Below are positions 1-6,425 of a DNA stretch of 8,763 bases, one piece after another. Positions within the stretch are counted from its first letter, which is position 1. The number at the start of each line of letters is the position of its first letter. The translations under genes were made by a program, and so were the position numbers. Source of the stretch: Tannerella sp. oral taxon 808 (GTDB lineage Bacteria > Bacteroidota > Bacteroidia > Bacteroidales > Tannerellaceae); contig MIQB01000081.1 in assembly GCA_002890585.1 (NCBI GenBank), positions 1 to 8,763 on the forward strand, read 5' to 3'. The notes beneath the pieces were generated by a model, which saw only the letters and a list, made by a program, of their open reading frames with translations, was not told where the DNA came from and made no database searches.

Positions 1-93
1 TATGGCCATAAACAGAAAAAGAAGGGATGAAATGAGATCGGTCGTTAGAGACGATCGCCCAATAGTCAACCGAAAATGGTTCTACGAATAAAT

Positions 94-327
94 GGGGCGC
101 CCAGCACGCCCCGAAGGGGTAATTCATCATCACCTCAGGGCAACGCCCTGAGTACAGACGGCGCAAAAAAATCCCCGCTCCACGCAAGTCTCCTCCCACC
201 CTGCGGGGCATGGCGGGAGGAGGCTTGCGTGGAGCGGGGGAATTGGGCGGCATCGTTCACCCAGGGTGCCGCGCCGCCTAAAGGCGTCGCTCTACCCTGG
301 GCTGGGTTGAGTCGCCCTTTCAGGGCG
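94..327. repeat. mosaic of intergenic palindromes downstream of der
   Basis: This 3' flank of der is a chain of short inverted repeats with no credible gene. Seen directly: GGGGCG (94-99) with CGCCCC (107-112); CTCAGGGC (134-141) with GCCCTGAG (145-152), loop AAC; a 25-bp arm pair at 173-197 and 215-239; CCCAGGGT (260-267) with ACCCTGGG (294-301), enclosing a smaller CGCC/GGCG stem; and CGCCCT (313-318) with AGGGCG (322-327), loop TTC. Such clusters of GC-rich palindromes resemble REP-like intergenic repeats that I recall from Bacteroidales genomes, but membership in a named family is inference. Plus-strand reading frames through it are low-complexity Pro/Arg/Ala translations and were not called. 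Confidence 0.6.
165..239 (-). terminator. long hairpin plus T-tract terminator after der
   Basis: Read on the minus strand, a 25-bp stem (arms 215-239 and 173-197, 24 of 25 positions complementary, loop 198-214) is followed at once by an A and then seven Ts (plus-strand A run 165-171). This is the layout of an intrinsic terminator and lies about 130 bases after the der stop codon. The stem is far longer than the usual 6-12 bp, so it may be a mobile palindromic repeat that has been co-opted as a terminator. Confidence 0.6.
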
Positions 328-367
328 TGTGCGCCCCGACGCCCCTACGGCCGGGATTTCGCGTCGC

Positions 368-1681
368 CTACTTCTCGCGGATGAAGACTTGGATCGGTGT
401 GCCGTGGAAATCCCAGTGCTCGCGGAGCTGGTTTTCGAGGAAGCGGCGGTAGGGCTCCTTGACCCACTGCGGCAGGTTGCAGAAGAAGGCAAACGAGGGC
501 ACACTGCCGCTGGGGAGCTGGGTGATGTACTTGATCTTGATGTACTTCCCCTTCCACGCCGGGGGGGGCGTCCGCTCGATGATGGGGAGCATCGTCTCGT
601 TCAGGCGGCCGGTGGTGACGCGGCGGTGGCGGTTGTCGTAAACGGCGCGTGCAGTCTCCAAGACTTTGAAGATGCGCTGCTTCGTGAGGGCCGAAATGAA
701 GAGGATGGGGAAGTCGGTGAAGGGCGCCATGCGGTCGCGGATGGCGCGCTCGTAGGTCTTGATTGCGGCTGTCGATTTGTCAGTCACGAGGTCCCACTTG
801 TTGACGCAGACGATGAGTCCCTTCTTGTTCTTTCGGATGATGGAGAAGATGTTCAGGTCTTGGCTTTCTATGCCGCGCGTGGCGTCGAGCATGAGCACGC
901 AGACGTCGGCGTTTTCGATGGCGCGGATGGATCGGATGACGGAGTAATACTCCAAATCCTCGTTCACCTTGCCCTTTTTGCGGATGCCGGCCGTGTCGAC
1001 GAGGTAGAAGTTGAGGCCGAACTTGTCGTAGCGGGTGTAGATGGAATCGCGCGTGGTGCCAGCGATGTCGGTCACGATGTGGCGCTCCTCGCCAATGAAG
1101 GCGTTGATGAGCGACGACTTACCCGCGTTGGGTCGGCCCACGACGGCGATGCGCGGCAGCTCCTCGTCGGGCGTCTCGCCAGCCGCCTGAGGCAGCAGCG
1201 CGACGATGCGGTCGAGCAGCTCGCCCGTGCCCGATCCGTTGATGGCCGAGAGGCAGTAGGGGTCGCCGAGGCCCATGCTGTAGAACTCGGCCGCGGCCGC
1301 GTGGCGGTCGTACGTGTCGGCTTTATTGGCTGCCAGTATGACAGGCTTTCCGCTGCAACGAAGGATGTGAGCCACCTCGTCGTCGAGGCTCGTTGCGCCG
1401 TTCAGCACGTCGACAACGAAGAGGATCACGTCCGCCTCCTCCACAGCGATCTTCACCTGTTTGTTGATTTCGCCCTCGAACACGTCGTCCGATTGCACTA
1501 CCCAGCCGCCGGTGTCGACGACCGAGAACTCGCGCCCAGCCCATTCCACCTTGCCATATTGGCGGTCGCGCGTGGTGCCCGCTTCTTCGTTCACAATGGC
1601 CTGCCGCGATTCGGTCAGCCGGTTGAACAGTGTCGATTTGCCCACGTTGGGGCGCCCTACGATGGCTACTACGTTTCCCAT
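368..1681 (-). CDS. der: ribosome biogenesis GTPase Der (EngA)
   Basis: Der is an essential cytoplasmic GTPase with two tandem G domains that acts in maturation of the 50S ribosomal subunit. The 437-residue length is typical of the family. In G domain 1 the P-loop GRPNVGKST is at residues 9-17, DTGG at 56-59 and NKAD at 119-122. In G domain 2 the P-loop GRPNAGKSS is at 182-190, DTAG at 229-232 and NKWD at 294-297. Residues from about 355 to the end form the KH-like RNA-binding domain. All nucleotide-binding motifs are intact. The ATG start sits 7 residues before the first P-loop, as expected. The leader is A-rich (AAAAGAAAAT) with no Shine-Dalgarno, as usual in Bacteroidota. It follows era after a 114-base gap holding an inverted heptad repeat, and is followed by a long hairpin terminator. 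Identification is secure. Confidence 0.97.
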   Translation of the reverse strand: MGNVVAIVGRPNVGKSTLFNRLTESRQAIVNEEAGTTRDRQYGKVEWAGREFSVVDTGGWVVQSDDVFEGEINKQVKIAVEEADVILFVVDVLNGATSLDDEVAHILRCSGKPVILAANKADTYDRHAAAAEFYSMGLGDPYCLSAINGSGTGELLDRIVALLPQAAGETPDEELPRIAVVGRPNAGKSSLINAFIGEERHIVTDIAGTTRDSIYTRYDKFGLNFYLVDTAGIRKKGKVNEDLEYYSVIRSIRAIENADVCVLMLDATRGIESQDLNIFSIIRKNKKGLIVCVNKWDLVTDKSTAAIKTYERAIRDRMAPFTDFPILFISALTKQRIFKVLETARAVYDNRHRRVTTGRLNETMLPIIERTPPPAWKGKYIKIKYITQLPSGSVPSFAFFCNLPQWVKEPYRRFLENQLREHWDFHGTPIQVFIREK

Positions 1682-1692
1682 ATTTTCTTTTA

Positions 1693-1788
1693 GTTACAAG
1701 TGGTTGAGTGACGAGTTACTGGTTACAAGTTACAAGTGACGAGTTATGAATATCGGTCACTCGTAACCTGTAACTCGTAACCCGTAAC
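1693..1788. repeat. inverted array of GTTAC heptads between era and der
   Basis: The era-der gap is built from a 7-bp motif, GTTACnn. Six consecutive heptads run from 1708 to 1749 (GTGACGA, GTTACTG, GTTACAA, GTTACAA, GTGACGA, GTTATGA), with a further GTTAC at 1693-1697. Five heptads in the opposite orientation (GTCAC or GTAAC cores at 1756, 1763, 1770, 1777 and 1784) follow. The two blocks can pair as a stem of about 26 bp (1715-1740 with 1756-1781, 22 of 26 positions matching). No T-tract follows on the minus strand, so it is not a standard terminator. Similar TAACTCGTAAC-type intergenic repeats are familiar to me from Bacteroidales, but I cannot search for copies. Confidence 0.75.
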
Positions 1789-1795
1789 CCGCGAG

Positions 1796-2692
1796 CTAAT
1801 CCAATTTATACCCGAACCTCCGGAGCAGGTTGTCGCGGTTGCGCCAGTCGGGTTCCACCTTGACGTAAAGCTCGAGGAAGATCTTTTTCTCAAAGAACCG
1901 CTCCATGTCGCGTCTGGCCGTGGCGCCGACCTTCTTCAGCGCCTGCCCGCCGTGGCCGATGATGATGCCTTTCTGCGTCTCTCGCTCCACGATGATCAGC
2001 GCGCGGATGTGTATGCGCTCCGGCTCCTCGACGAACTCCTCGACAACGACCTCCGTGGCGTAGGGGATCTCCTTTTGGTAATACAAGAGGATCTTCTCGC
2101 GGATGATCTCCGTGACGAAGAAGCGCGCCGGGCGGTCGGTCAGGGCGTCCTTGTCGAAGTAGGGTGGCGAGTCGGGCAGCAGCGCTTCGATGCGGCGCTT
2201 CACCGGCTCGATGTTGAATCCCGACAGCGCCGAGATGGGGATGATCTCCGCCTCGGGCAACAGCGTGTGCCACGCCTCGACAGCCTCCGTCAGCCCGGCC
2301 TGATCCGTCAGGTCGATCTTGTTGATGAGCAGCAGCACGGGGCACTCGGCGCGGCGCACACGGTCGAGGAAGTCGTCGTTCTTGTCCGTCTTCTCCACCA
2401 TGTCTGTCACGTAAAGCAGCACGTCGGCATCGCTCAGCGCCGATTCGGAGCTCTCGCGCATCGTTTCCTGCAGCTTGTAGTTGGGCCGGAGCACGCCGGG
2501 CGTGTCGGAGTAGACGATCTGCATGTCGTCCGTGTTCACAATGCCGAGGATGCGGTGGCGGGTGGTCTGCGCCTTCGAGGTGATGATGGAGATGCGCTCG
2601 CCCACGAGGCGGTTCATCAGCGTCGACTTCCCGACGTTCGGGTTGCCGATGATGTTGACGAAGCCTGACTTATGCTTTTTTCGCTCCGTCAT
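1796..2692 (-). CDS. era: GTPase Era
   Basis: Era is a cytoplasmic GTPase that binds the 3' end of 16S rRNA and acts in 30S subunit assembly. The protein is 298 residues, the usual size. The P-loop GNPNVGKST is at residues 16-24, DTPG at 63-66 and NKID at 124-127. The C-terminal KH domain carries the GxxG loop as GHGG within about 242-256, preceding the family's charged helix (RRDMERFFEKKIFL). The ATG lies inside the end of fabH, giving a 23-bp overlap in a different frame, which suggests translational coupling. No other start would preserve the N-terminal strand better. It is followed by the GTTAC heptad repeat and then der, so two ribosome-assembly GTPases sit side by side. Identification is secure. 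Confidence 0.97.
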   Translation of the reverse strand: MTERKKHKSGFVNIIGNPNVGKSTLMNRLVGERISIITSKAQTTRHRILGIVNTDDMQIVYSDTPGVLRPNYKLQETMRESSESALSDADVLLYVTDMVEKTDKNDDFLDRVRRAECPVLLLINKIDLTDQAGLTEAVEAWHTLLPEAEIIPISALSGFNIEPVKRRIEALLPDSPPYFDKDALTDRPARFFVTEIIREKILLYYQKEIPYATEVVVEEFVEEPERIHIRALIIVERETQKGIIIGHGGQALKKVGATARRDMERFFEKKIFLELYVKVEPDWRNRDNLLRRFGYKLD

Positions 2693-3677
2693 AACCCCAT
2701 TTCAGGTAGGTGGCGCCCCATGTCCAGCCGGCGCCGAAGGCCGCGAGGATGAGGTTGTCGCCGCGCCGAAGCTTGCCTTCCCATTCCCAAAGGCAGAGCG
2801 GGATGGTGGCCGAGCTGGTGTTGCCAAACTTGCTGATGTTGATCATCACCTTGTCCCGGTTTACCTGTAGGCGTCGGGCTGCGGCGTCGATGATGCGCAG
2901 GTTGGCTTGGTGGGGCACGATCCAGTTGATTTCGTCCTTCGTCAATCCGTTGCGGCGGACGATCTCTTCGGCGGCATCGGCCATGTCGATCACGGCGCGT
3001 TTGAAGACGGCCTGGCCTTCTTGGTAAACGAAGTGCATGCGTTTGTCGACCGTCTCGTGCGTGGGCATTTGCCTCGATCCGCCCGCCTTCATAATCAGGT
3101 GCGACTTGCCCGATCCGTCCGTGCGCAGCAGTGTGTCGATCACGCCATATTCTTCTGTTGTAGGCTCAAGCAGCACGGCCGCTGCTGCATCGCCGAAGAG
3201 GGGGCATGTGGCGCGATCGGTGTAGTCCGTCATGGACGACATCTTTTCACTCGACACGACGATGAGCCGTTTGTAGCGGCCTGAGCGGATGTAGTTGGCT
3301 GCCGTTTCGAGGGCGAAGATGAAGCCCGCGCAGGCTGCTTGAATGTCGAAGGCGTAAGCCTTTCGGCAGCCCGACTCGTAGGCGATGATGGAGGCAGTGC
3401 TGGGGAAGTGGTAGTCGCTCGTGGATGTGGAGCAGATGACGCCCTCTACCGACAGCGGGTCGATGCCCGTCTTGCGCAGCAGATCGCCCACCGCCTGCGC
3501 GCCCATATAGCCGGAGCTCTTTGTGGGGTCTTTCAGTATCCGTCGTTCCTTGATGCCGACCCGCGTCATGATCCATTCATCGGTGGTGTCCACCATTTTC
3601 GACAGGTCTTCGTTCGTCAGCACATCGTCCGGAACGAATCCTCCAACGCCCGTGATGACCGCATTGATCTTATCCAT
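2670..3677 (-). CDS. fabH: beta-ketoacyl-ACP synthase III (FabH)
   Basis: FabH condenses an acyl-CoA starter with malonyl-ACP to begin type II fatty-acid synthesis in the cytoplasm. The 335-residue protein has the thiolase-fold signature of KAS III. The catalytic triad is visible: Cys116 in AFDIQAACAGF, His256 in WIVPHQANLR and Asn286 in ISKFGNTSSA. The glycine-rich C-terminal strand LAAFGAGWTWGA (about 311-322) is also intact. The N-terminus (MDKINAVITGVGGFVP) fits the family, and the ATG is in the right place. It lies downstream of rpmF, separated by a 167-base gap holding a terminator-like hairpin about 30 bases before the start, and overlaps era at its 3' end. The rpmF-fabH neighbourhood is widely conserved in bacteria. 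Substrate preference (straight or branched starter) cannot be read from the sequence. Confidence 0.96.
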   Translation of the reverse strand: MDKINAVITGVGGFVPDDVLTNEDLSKMVDTTDEWIMTRVGIKERRILKDPTKSSGYMGAQAVGDLLRKTGIDPLSVEGVICSTSTSDYHFPSTASIIAYESGCRKAYAFDIQAACAGFIFALETAANYIRSGRYKRLIVVSSEKMSSMTDYTDRATCPLFGDAAAAVLLEPTTEEYGVIDTLLRTDGSGKSHLIMKAGGSRQMPTHETVDKRMHFVYQEGQAVFKRAVIDMADAAEEIVRRNGLTKDEINWIVPHQANLRIIDAAARRLQVNRDKVMINISKFGNTSSATIPLCLWEWEGKLRRGDNLILAAFGAGWTWGATYLKWGYDGAKKA

Positions 3678-3844
3678 GTTCTTGTGTGTGTAAGTATGTG
3701 TCTGATTAAAAAAAAGGAAGCAGCCCTCGATCGAATGTGCATATCGGGGGCTGCTTTCATCGCATTAGAAAAAATCTTGTGAGTGTGTGTGGTGTTGTGT
3801 CTATTGTGTGAATGTGTGCGGACGAAAGCGGGCTGTCTTTTGTG
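3678..3844. other. GT-rich spacer between rpmF and fabH
   Basis: Besides the terminator-like hairpin, this 167-base gap has two GT-rich stretches on the plus strand (about 3681-3704 and 3779-3822), so the minus-strand transcript is CA-rich and poorly structured both before and after the hairpin. No gene or clear TAnnTTTG promoter for fabH was seen. Confidence 0.5.
3708..3756 (-). terminator. hairpin plus T8 terminator between rpmF and fabH
   Basis: On the minus strand a stem of 14 positions with one mismatch (arms 3743-3756 and 3718-3731, loop 3732-3742; core AAGCAGCCC pairing with GGGCTGCTT) is followed by CC and then eight Ts (plus-strand A run 3708-3715). It follows the rpmF stop by about 90 bases and ends only about 30 bases before the fabH start codon. 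It could end the DUF177-rpmF transcript or act as a partial terminator or attenuator for fabH-era-der. Confidence 0.7.
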
Positions 3845-4030
3845 TCAGACTGCCACGTCTTTGTCGATCGCCAATTTGCCTCGGTAGTAACCGCATTCAC
3901 CGCAAACGGTGTGATATACATGCCATGCACCGCAGTTGGGGCAGAGGGCCAGTGTCGGAACGGCTGCATGATCGTGCGATCTTCTTTTGCCGGTTCTCGC
4001 GCTCCCTTGTCTTCTTTTAGGATGTGCCAT
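3845..4030 (-). CDS. rpmF: 50S ribosomal protein L32
   Basis: This is a structural protein of the large ribosomal subunit. The 61-residue product starts with the conserved MAHPKRRQGSARTGKRRSHD basic segment. It then has a zinc-ribbon with CxxC pairs at Cys30/Cys33 and Cys43/Cys46, so it is the zinc-binding (C+) form of L32. It follows the DUF177 gene by 27 bases, the conserved yceD-rpmF pairing, and is probably co-transcribed with it. After its stop codon come a GT-rich (CA-rich in the transcript) spacer and a hairpin terminator. Identification is secure. Confidence 0.96.
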   Translation of the reverse strand: MAHPKRRQGSARTGKRRSHDHAAVPTLALCPNCGAWHVYHTVCGECGYYRGKLAIDKDVAV

Positions 4031-4057
4031 AATTCAAATTCAATTATTGTTTTAAGT

Positions 4058-4624
4058 CTATTCTTCTTCGTCTTTCAGTCGTTTGAGGGCGTCCCAGCGT
4101 GGGTCGGTTGTGGATTCACCCTCATCGGTGTTGGCTTCGTCGGTGTCTTCTTCTGCGTCGTCCGCGTCGTAGGCGACGTGTTTACGCAGTTTGGCTGCCA
4201 TCGTTCGGTTACATCCGCCCGGCTCGTGTACGTGCTTCATCGGTACGGCCAGTGCGACAAACTCGTAGAGGAACCAAGCGAGGTTTACTCGCCCTTCGTC
4301 TTCGGCTATTACCAACACTTCGTCGCTTTCTTCGGTATACGCTTTACCCATTTTCACCACCAATCGATTGTCTGTTTCGATGGGCCATTCCATGGGGTCT
4401 AAGCAGCGATCGCACGGAAGGGTCACTGTGCCGTGGAGGTGGAATGTCATCTCGTAGACCGATGCTTTATGCTCGACTGTGAGTTGCACATTCACGTGCC
4501 CTTGTCGGACTTCCGTCCCGTCTATGTCTGTGAAAAATTTGTCATCCAGCAGATATTCATAGGTGCGAACCTCTGCCGGATTCATCTCCTTCAATTCTAT
4601 CCAATATGTACCGAATTTTCCCAA
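4058..4624 (-). CDS. DUF177/YceD family protein (probable 23S rRNA/L32 accessory factor)
   Basis: Members of the DUF177 (YceD) family are encoded next to rpmF and are linked to 23S rRNA accumulation and 50S assembly; the molecular role is not well defined. I place the start at a TTG (4624-4622), giving 188 residues beginning GKFGTYWIELKEM, which matches where the family's conserved N-terminus begins. An in-frame ATG at 4702 would add 26 residues (GPKTGPSQLGKISTF...) that look non-conserved and whose DNA contains a good -7 promoter box. Counting from the TTG, the family cysteines are in LPCDRCLDP (Cys71, Cys74), with a third in HEPGGCNR (Cys138). An acidic low-complexity stretch (about 153-170) precedes the C-terminal DPRWDALKRL motif. 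rpmF follows 27 bases later. The family call is firm; the start is less certain. Confidence 0.85.
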   Translation of the reverse strand: MGKFGTYWIELKEMNPAEVRTYEYLLDDKFFTDIDGTEVRQGHVNVQLTVEHKASVYEMTFHLHGTVTLPCDRCLDPMEWPIETDNRLVVKMGKAYTEESDEVLVIAEDEGRVNLAWFLYEFVALAVPMKHVHEPGGCNRTMAAKLRKHVAYDADDAEEDTDEANTDEGESTTDPRWDALKRLKDEEE

Positions 4625-4653
4625 GGCTTTATTGTTTCCGAAAAAACCGGCGG

Positions 4654-4661
4654 CAAATGTA
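4654..4661 (-). promoter_or_regulatory. probable Bacteroidota -7 promoter box for DUF177-rpmF
   Basis: On the minus strand TACATTTG is an exact match to the Bacteroidota primary-sigma -7 consensus TAnnTTTG. It lies 29 bases before the proposed TTG start of the DUF177 gene, so it would give a short leader. I do not see a clear TTTG-type -33 element at the normal 19-21 base spacing (the region reads GGCCCAAGTCAATTAGG), so the call rests on the -7 box and its position. Confidence 0.4.
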
Positions 4662-4682
4662 GAAATCTTTCCTAATTGACTT

Positions 4683-4841
4683 GGGCCGGTTTTAGGCCCC
4701 ATAAAAGTGGCTTACAAGCCGCTCTACAAGCGGGTTTTAGGAGATGTATCGGATGGGGGGGCTTGGGGTAGGTCGAGGGGGGGCTGCGTGTAGCTCTCGG
4801 GTTATAGCCGATTGATGGCGGGATCCCTCCCCTGCCTCACG
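4683..4841. other. intergenic region between comF and the DUF177 promoter
   Basis: No gene was found here. It holds two small inverted repeats, GGGCC/GGCCC (4683-4687 and 4695-4699) and CCGCT/AGCGG (4719-4723 and 4729-4733). TACAAGC occurs twice, 12 bases apart (4713-4719 and 4725-4731). There are several G runs and the palindrome GGGATCCC (4820-4827). No clear intrinsic terminator for comF is visible. The repeats lie just upstream of the putative DUF177 promoter and could be regulatory, but nothing proves it. Confidence 0.4.
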
Positions 4842-5549
4842 TTAATCCAAAACCGTGGCGACGGTGAAGAGGCTGATGCGTAGATCGGGGACGGTGTGGA
4901 GGGCGTCGATGCAGCTGAGCAGGGTGGAGCCGGTGGTGAGGACGTCGTCGATGAGGAGGATGTGGTGGCCGGCGAGGCGCTCGGGGTGGATGGTGGTGAA
5001 GACGTTCTCCATGTTCAGGTGGCGATCGTAGGCTGATTTGCGTGTTTGCGTTTCGGTGTAGCTGCGGCGGACGAGCGTGCCGGTGTCGATGGGGATGCCG
5101 TAGATGGAGGCGAAGCCGCGGGCGATGCGTTCGGATTGGTTGTAGCCGCGCTGGTGCATTTTGCGTGGGTGGAGGGGGACGGGTACGAGCCGATCGACGT
5201 CGGTGAAGCAGCCGTCGGCACGGAGCTCTTGGGCGGCTTGATGGCCGAGGTAGATGGCCAACTGCTCGTCACCGTGATATTTGAATTGGTGGATGAGGCG
5301 TTGCGCAGGGCCTTCCTGCTCGAATCGCAGGAAGGCCACTACGCGGTGGACGGCGGGATAACCTGCAAAGGGCGTCTCGATGGAGCTTGTGCCGCGGGGC
5401 AGACGATGGCTGTTTGTGCGCGGCAGGTTGCAGAGGCAATTGATGCAGAGGTGGGCTTCGCCTTGCTGAAGGGGTATGCCGCAAAGTGGGCAGATGCGCG
5501 GGTAGAGAAGCCCGAGCAGGTCATCCCAAACCGTCCGGAGCAAATGCAT
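4842..5549 (-). CDS. comF: ComF family phosphoribosyltransferase-like protein
   Basis: ComF-family proteins have a zinc finger joined to a type I phosphoribosyltransferase fold and are tied to DNA uptake (Bacillus ComFC, Haemophilus Com101/GntX); the exact reaction is unsettled. The 235-residue protein has an N-terminal four-cysteine cluster (Cys20, Cys23, Cys35, Cys38, as CPLC and CINC). The family block PLHPRKMHQRGYNQSE is at about 125-140. The PRPP-binding motif LLIDDVLTTGSTL is at about 198-210, with the Asp201-Asp202 pair and the TTGST phosphate loop. Domains are complete and length is normal. Its ATG overlaps the stop of the preceding lipoprotein gene by one base (TAATG), which implies coupled translation and places it in the sigma-factor cluster, although the function appears unrelated. 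The family is clear; a competence role in this organism is inference. Confidence 0.93.
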   Translation of the reverse strand: MHLLRTVWDDLLGLLYPRICPLCGIPLQQGEAHLCINCLCNLPRTNSHRLPRGTSSIETPFAGYPAVHRVVAFLRFEQEGPAQRLIHQFKYHGDEQLAIYLGHQAAQELRADGCFTDVDRLVPVPLHPRKMHQRGYNQSERIARGFASIYGIPIDTGTLVRRSYTETQTRKSAYDRHLNMENVFTTIHPERLAGHHILLIDDVLTTGSTLLSCIDALHTVPDLRISLFTVATVLD

Positions 5550-6355
5550 TATTTGTTGCCAAGTATTCCAGATACGTTGAAGGGGAGTGAGCCTCCAAAC
5601 TGCGACCAGACGGGCACGCCGTCTTTGATGGCAGAGACGTAGTTGAAGCAGATGTAGAACGCCTCGTTGTTGCCTGCCTCTTTCTCTTTGCGTGCGATCT
5701 GCTCCAAATAGTTCTTCGCGAAATAGGCGCAGTTGGCAGCGATGTCGACGGCTGGCTTGGAGCCTGGGGTGCGCTTGGTCGAGCGCAGGTAGAGGTTGTA
5801 GGTGCGGCCTCGCGGCTTCATTTCCGGTTTAGCGTTCGGGTCGTAGGTGAGGTACCACTCGTTGCGCTGATCGGGGGATTGGTTGACGACGTGCTCTATG
5901 AAAAGGTAGCCGCGCACGTAGCCGCGCACCAAGTTGGCGGGGTTCTTCACCACTACTTCGTCCTTCATTGCCTTGCTTGTGTCTGGTGCACCGGGATCGG
6001 TGAAGGCGGAGATGCGATACTTCTCCACCTCAGCCATCCAGCTGATCTTGACGGTGCAGTACCCCTTGGTCTTGATGACGGAGGCGGAATTCTCGGCGGC
6101 GTCGCGGTCGAGGGTGAAGTGGACGACGACGCCGGCGCCTTCGTTCATCGTGGCCAGTTCGGGTGCATAAAACGCTCCGTAGGGGTAGGGGTTATCCATC
6201 ACCATCCGGCCGTCTTTTGCGCGGCGCATGATGCCTACCGTGCTCGATGTTACACTGTTGCTTCCGCCTTCGAGGCAGGATGTTGCGAGGCTTGTCAGCA
6301 ACAATATTGCTGCGGTATAAGCCATCATTGGGTTCATTCTTTTCAGTCTTTTCAT
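5549..6355 (-). CDS. NigD-like lipoprotein (probable)
   Basis: This is a secreted lipoprotein of 268 residues. The N-terminus has a basic stretch (MKRLKRM), a hydrophobic core (about 11-24) and a lipobox ending LATSC, so Cys27 is the likely lipidated residue. The mature part is beta-rich. After a Ser/Thr tether comes a segment (about 38-106, with GVVVHFTLDRD and YCTVKISWM) like the N-terminal OB-type domain of NigD proteins. A second beta region (about 145-192, YLFIEHVVNQ...YNLYLRS) fits the NigD C-terminal beta-sandwich. I assign NigD-like by pattern and context, not by alignment. It follows the dual-membrane anti-sigma candidate by 70 bases and overlaps comF by one base. As I recall, NigD-type lipoproteins are linked to the Das1/Dma1 regulon in B. 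thetaiotaomicron, which fits this position. An alternative is an unrelated Bacteroidota-specific lipoprotein. Confidence 0.6.
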   Translation of the reverse strand: MKRLKRMNPMMAYTAAILLLTSLATSCLEGGSNSVTSSTVGIMRRAKDGRMVMDNPYPYGAFYAPELATMNEGAGVVVHFTLDRDAAENSASVIKTKGYCTVKISWMAEVEKYRISAFTDPGAPDTSKAMKDEVVVKNPANLVRGYVRGYLFIEHVVNQSPDQRNEWYLTYDPNAKPEMKPRGRTYNLYLRSTKRTPGSKPAVDIAANCAYFAKNYLEQIARKEKEAGNNEAFYICFNYVSAIKDGVPVWSQFGGSLPFNVSGILGNK

Positions 6356-6425
6356 GTTGTTATCGTATGAAGTAGTTAGACGTAAGCGGTAATTAATTCT
6401 GCTCCTCCCGCCCCCGGGGTGTCAC

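Noticed and set aside
1..10. Palindrome TATGGCCATA at the window edge
   Set aside because: A 10-bp palindrome is expected by chance in this length and nothing nearby gives it a role.
76..384. Plus-strand frame of 102 codons upstream of der's 3' end
   Set aside because: It translates the palindrome cluster and overlaps the der terminus; composition is low-complexity and no domain is seen.
329..1693. Long plus-strand open frame (454 codons) across der
   Set aside because: It is antisense to a complete, motif-rich der gene; its translation is Val/Asp/Ala/Arg-rich as expected for the complement of GC-rich coding DNA, with no recognisable domain.
1952..2668. Plus-strand open frame (238 codons) across era
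   Set aside because: It mirrors the era coding sequence and has no domain or leader of its own.
3812..4402. Plus-strand open frame (196 codons) across rpmF and DUF177
   Set aside because: It runs antisense to two conserved genes and shows no family features.
4820..4827. GGGATCCC palindrome as a comF terminator
   Set aside because: The stem is too short, has no loop and is not followed by a T-tract on the minus strand.
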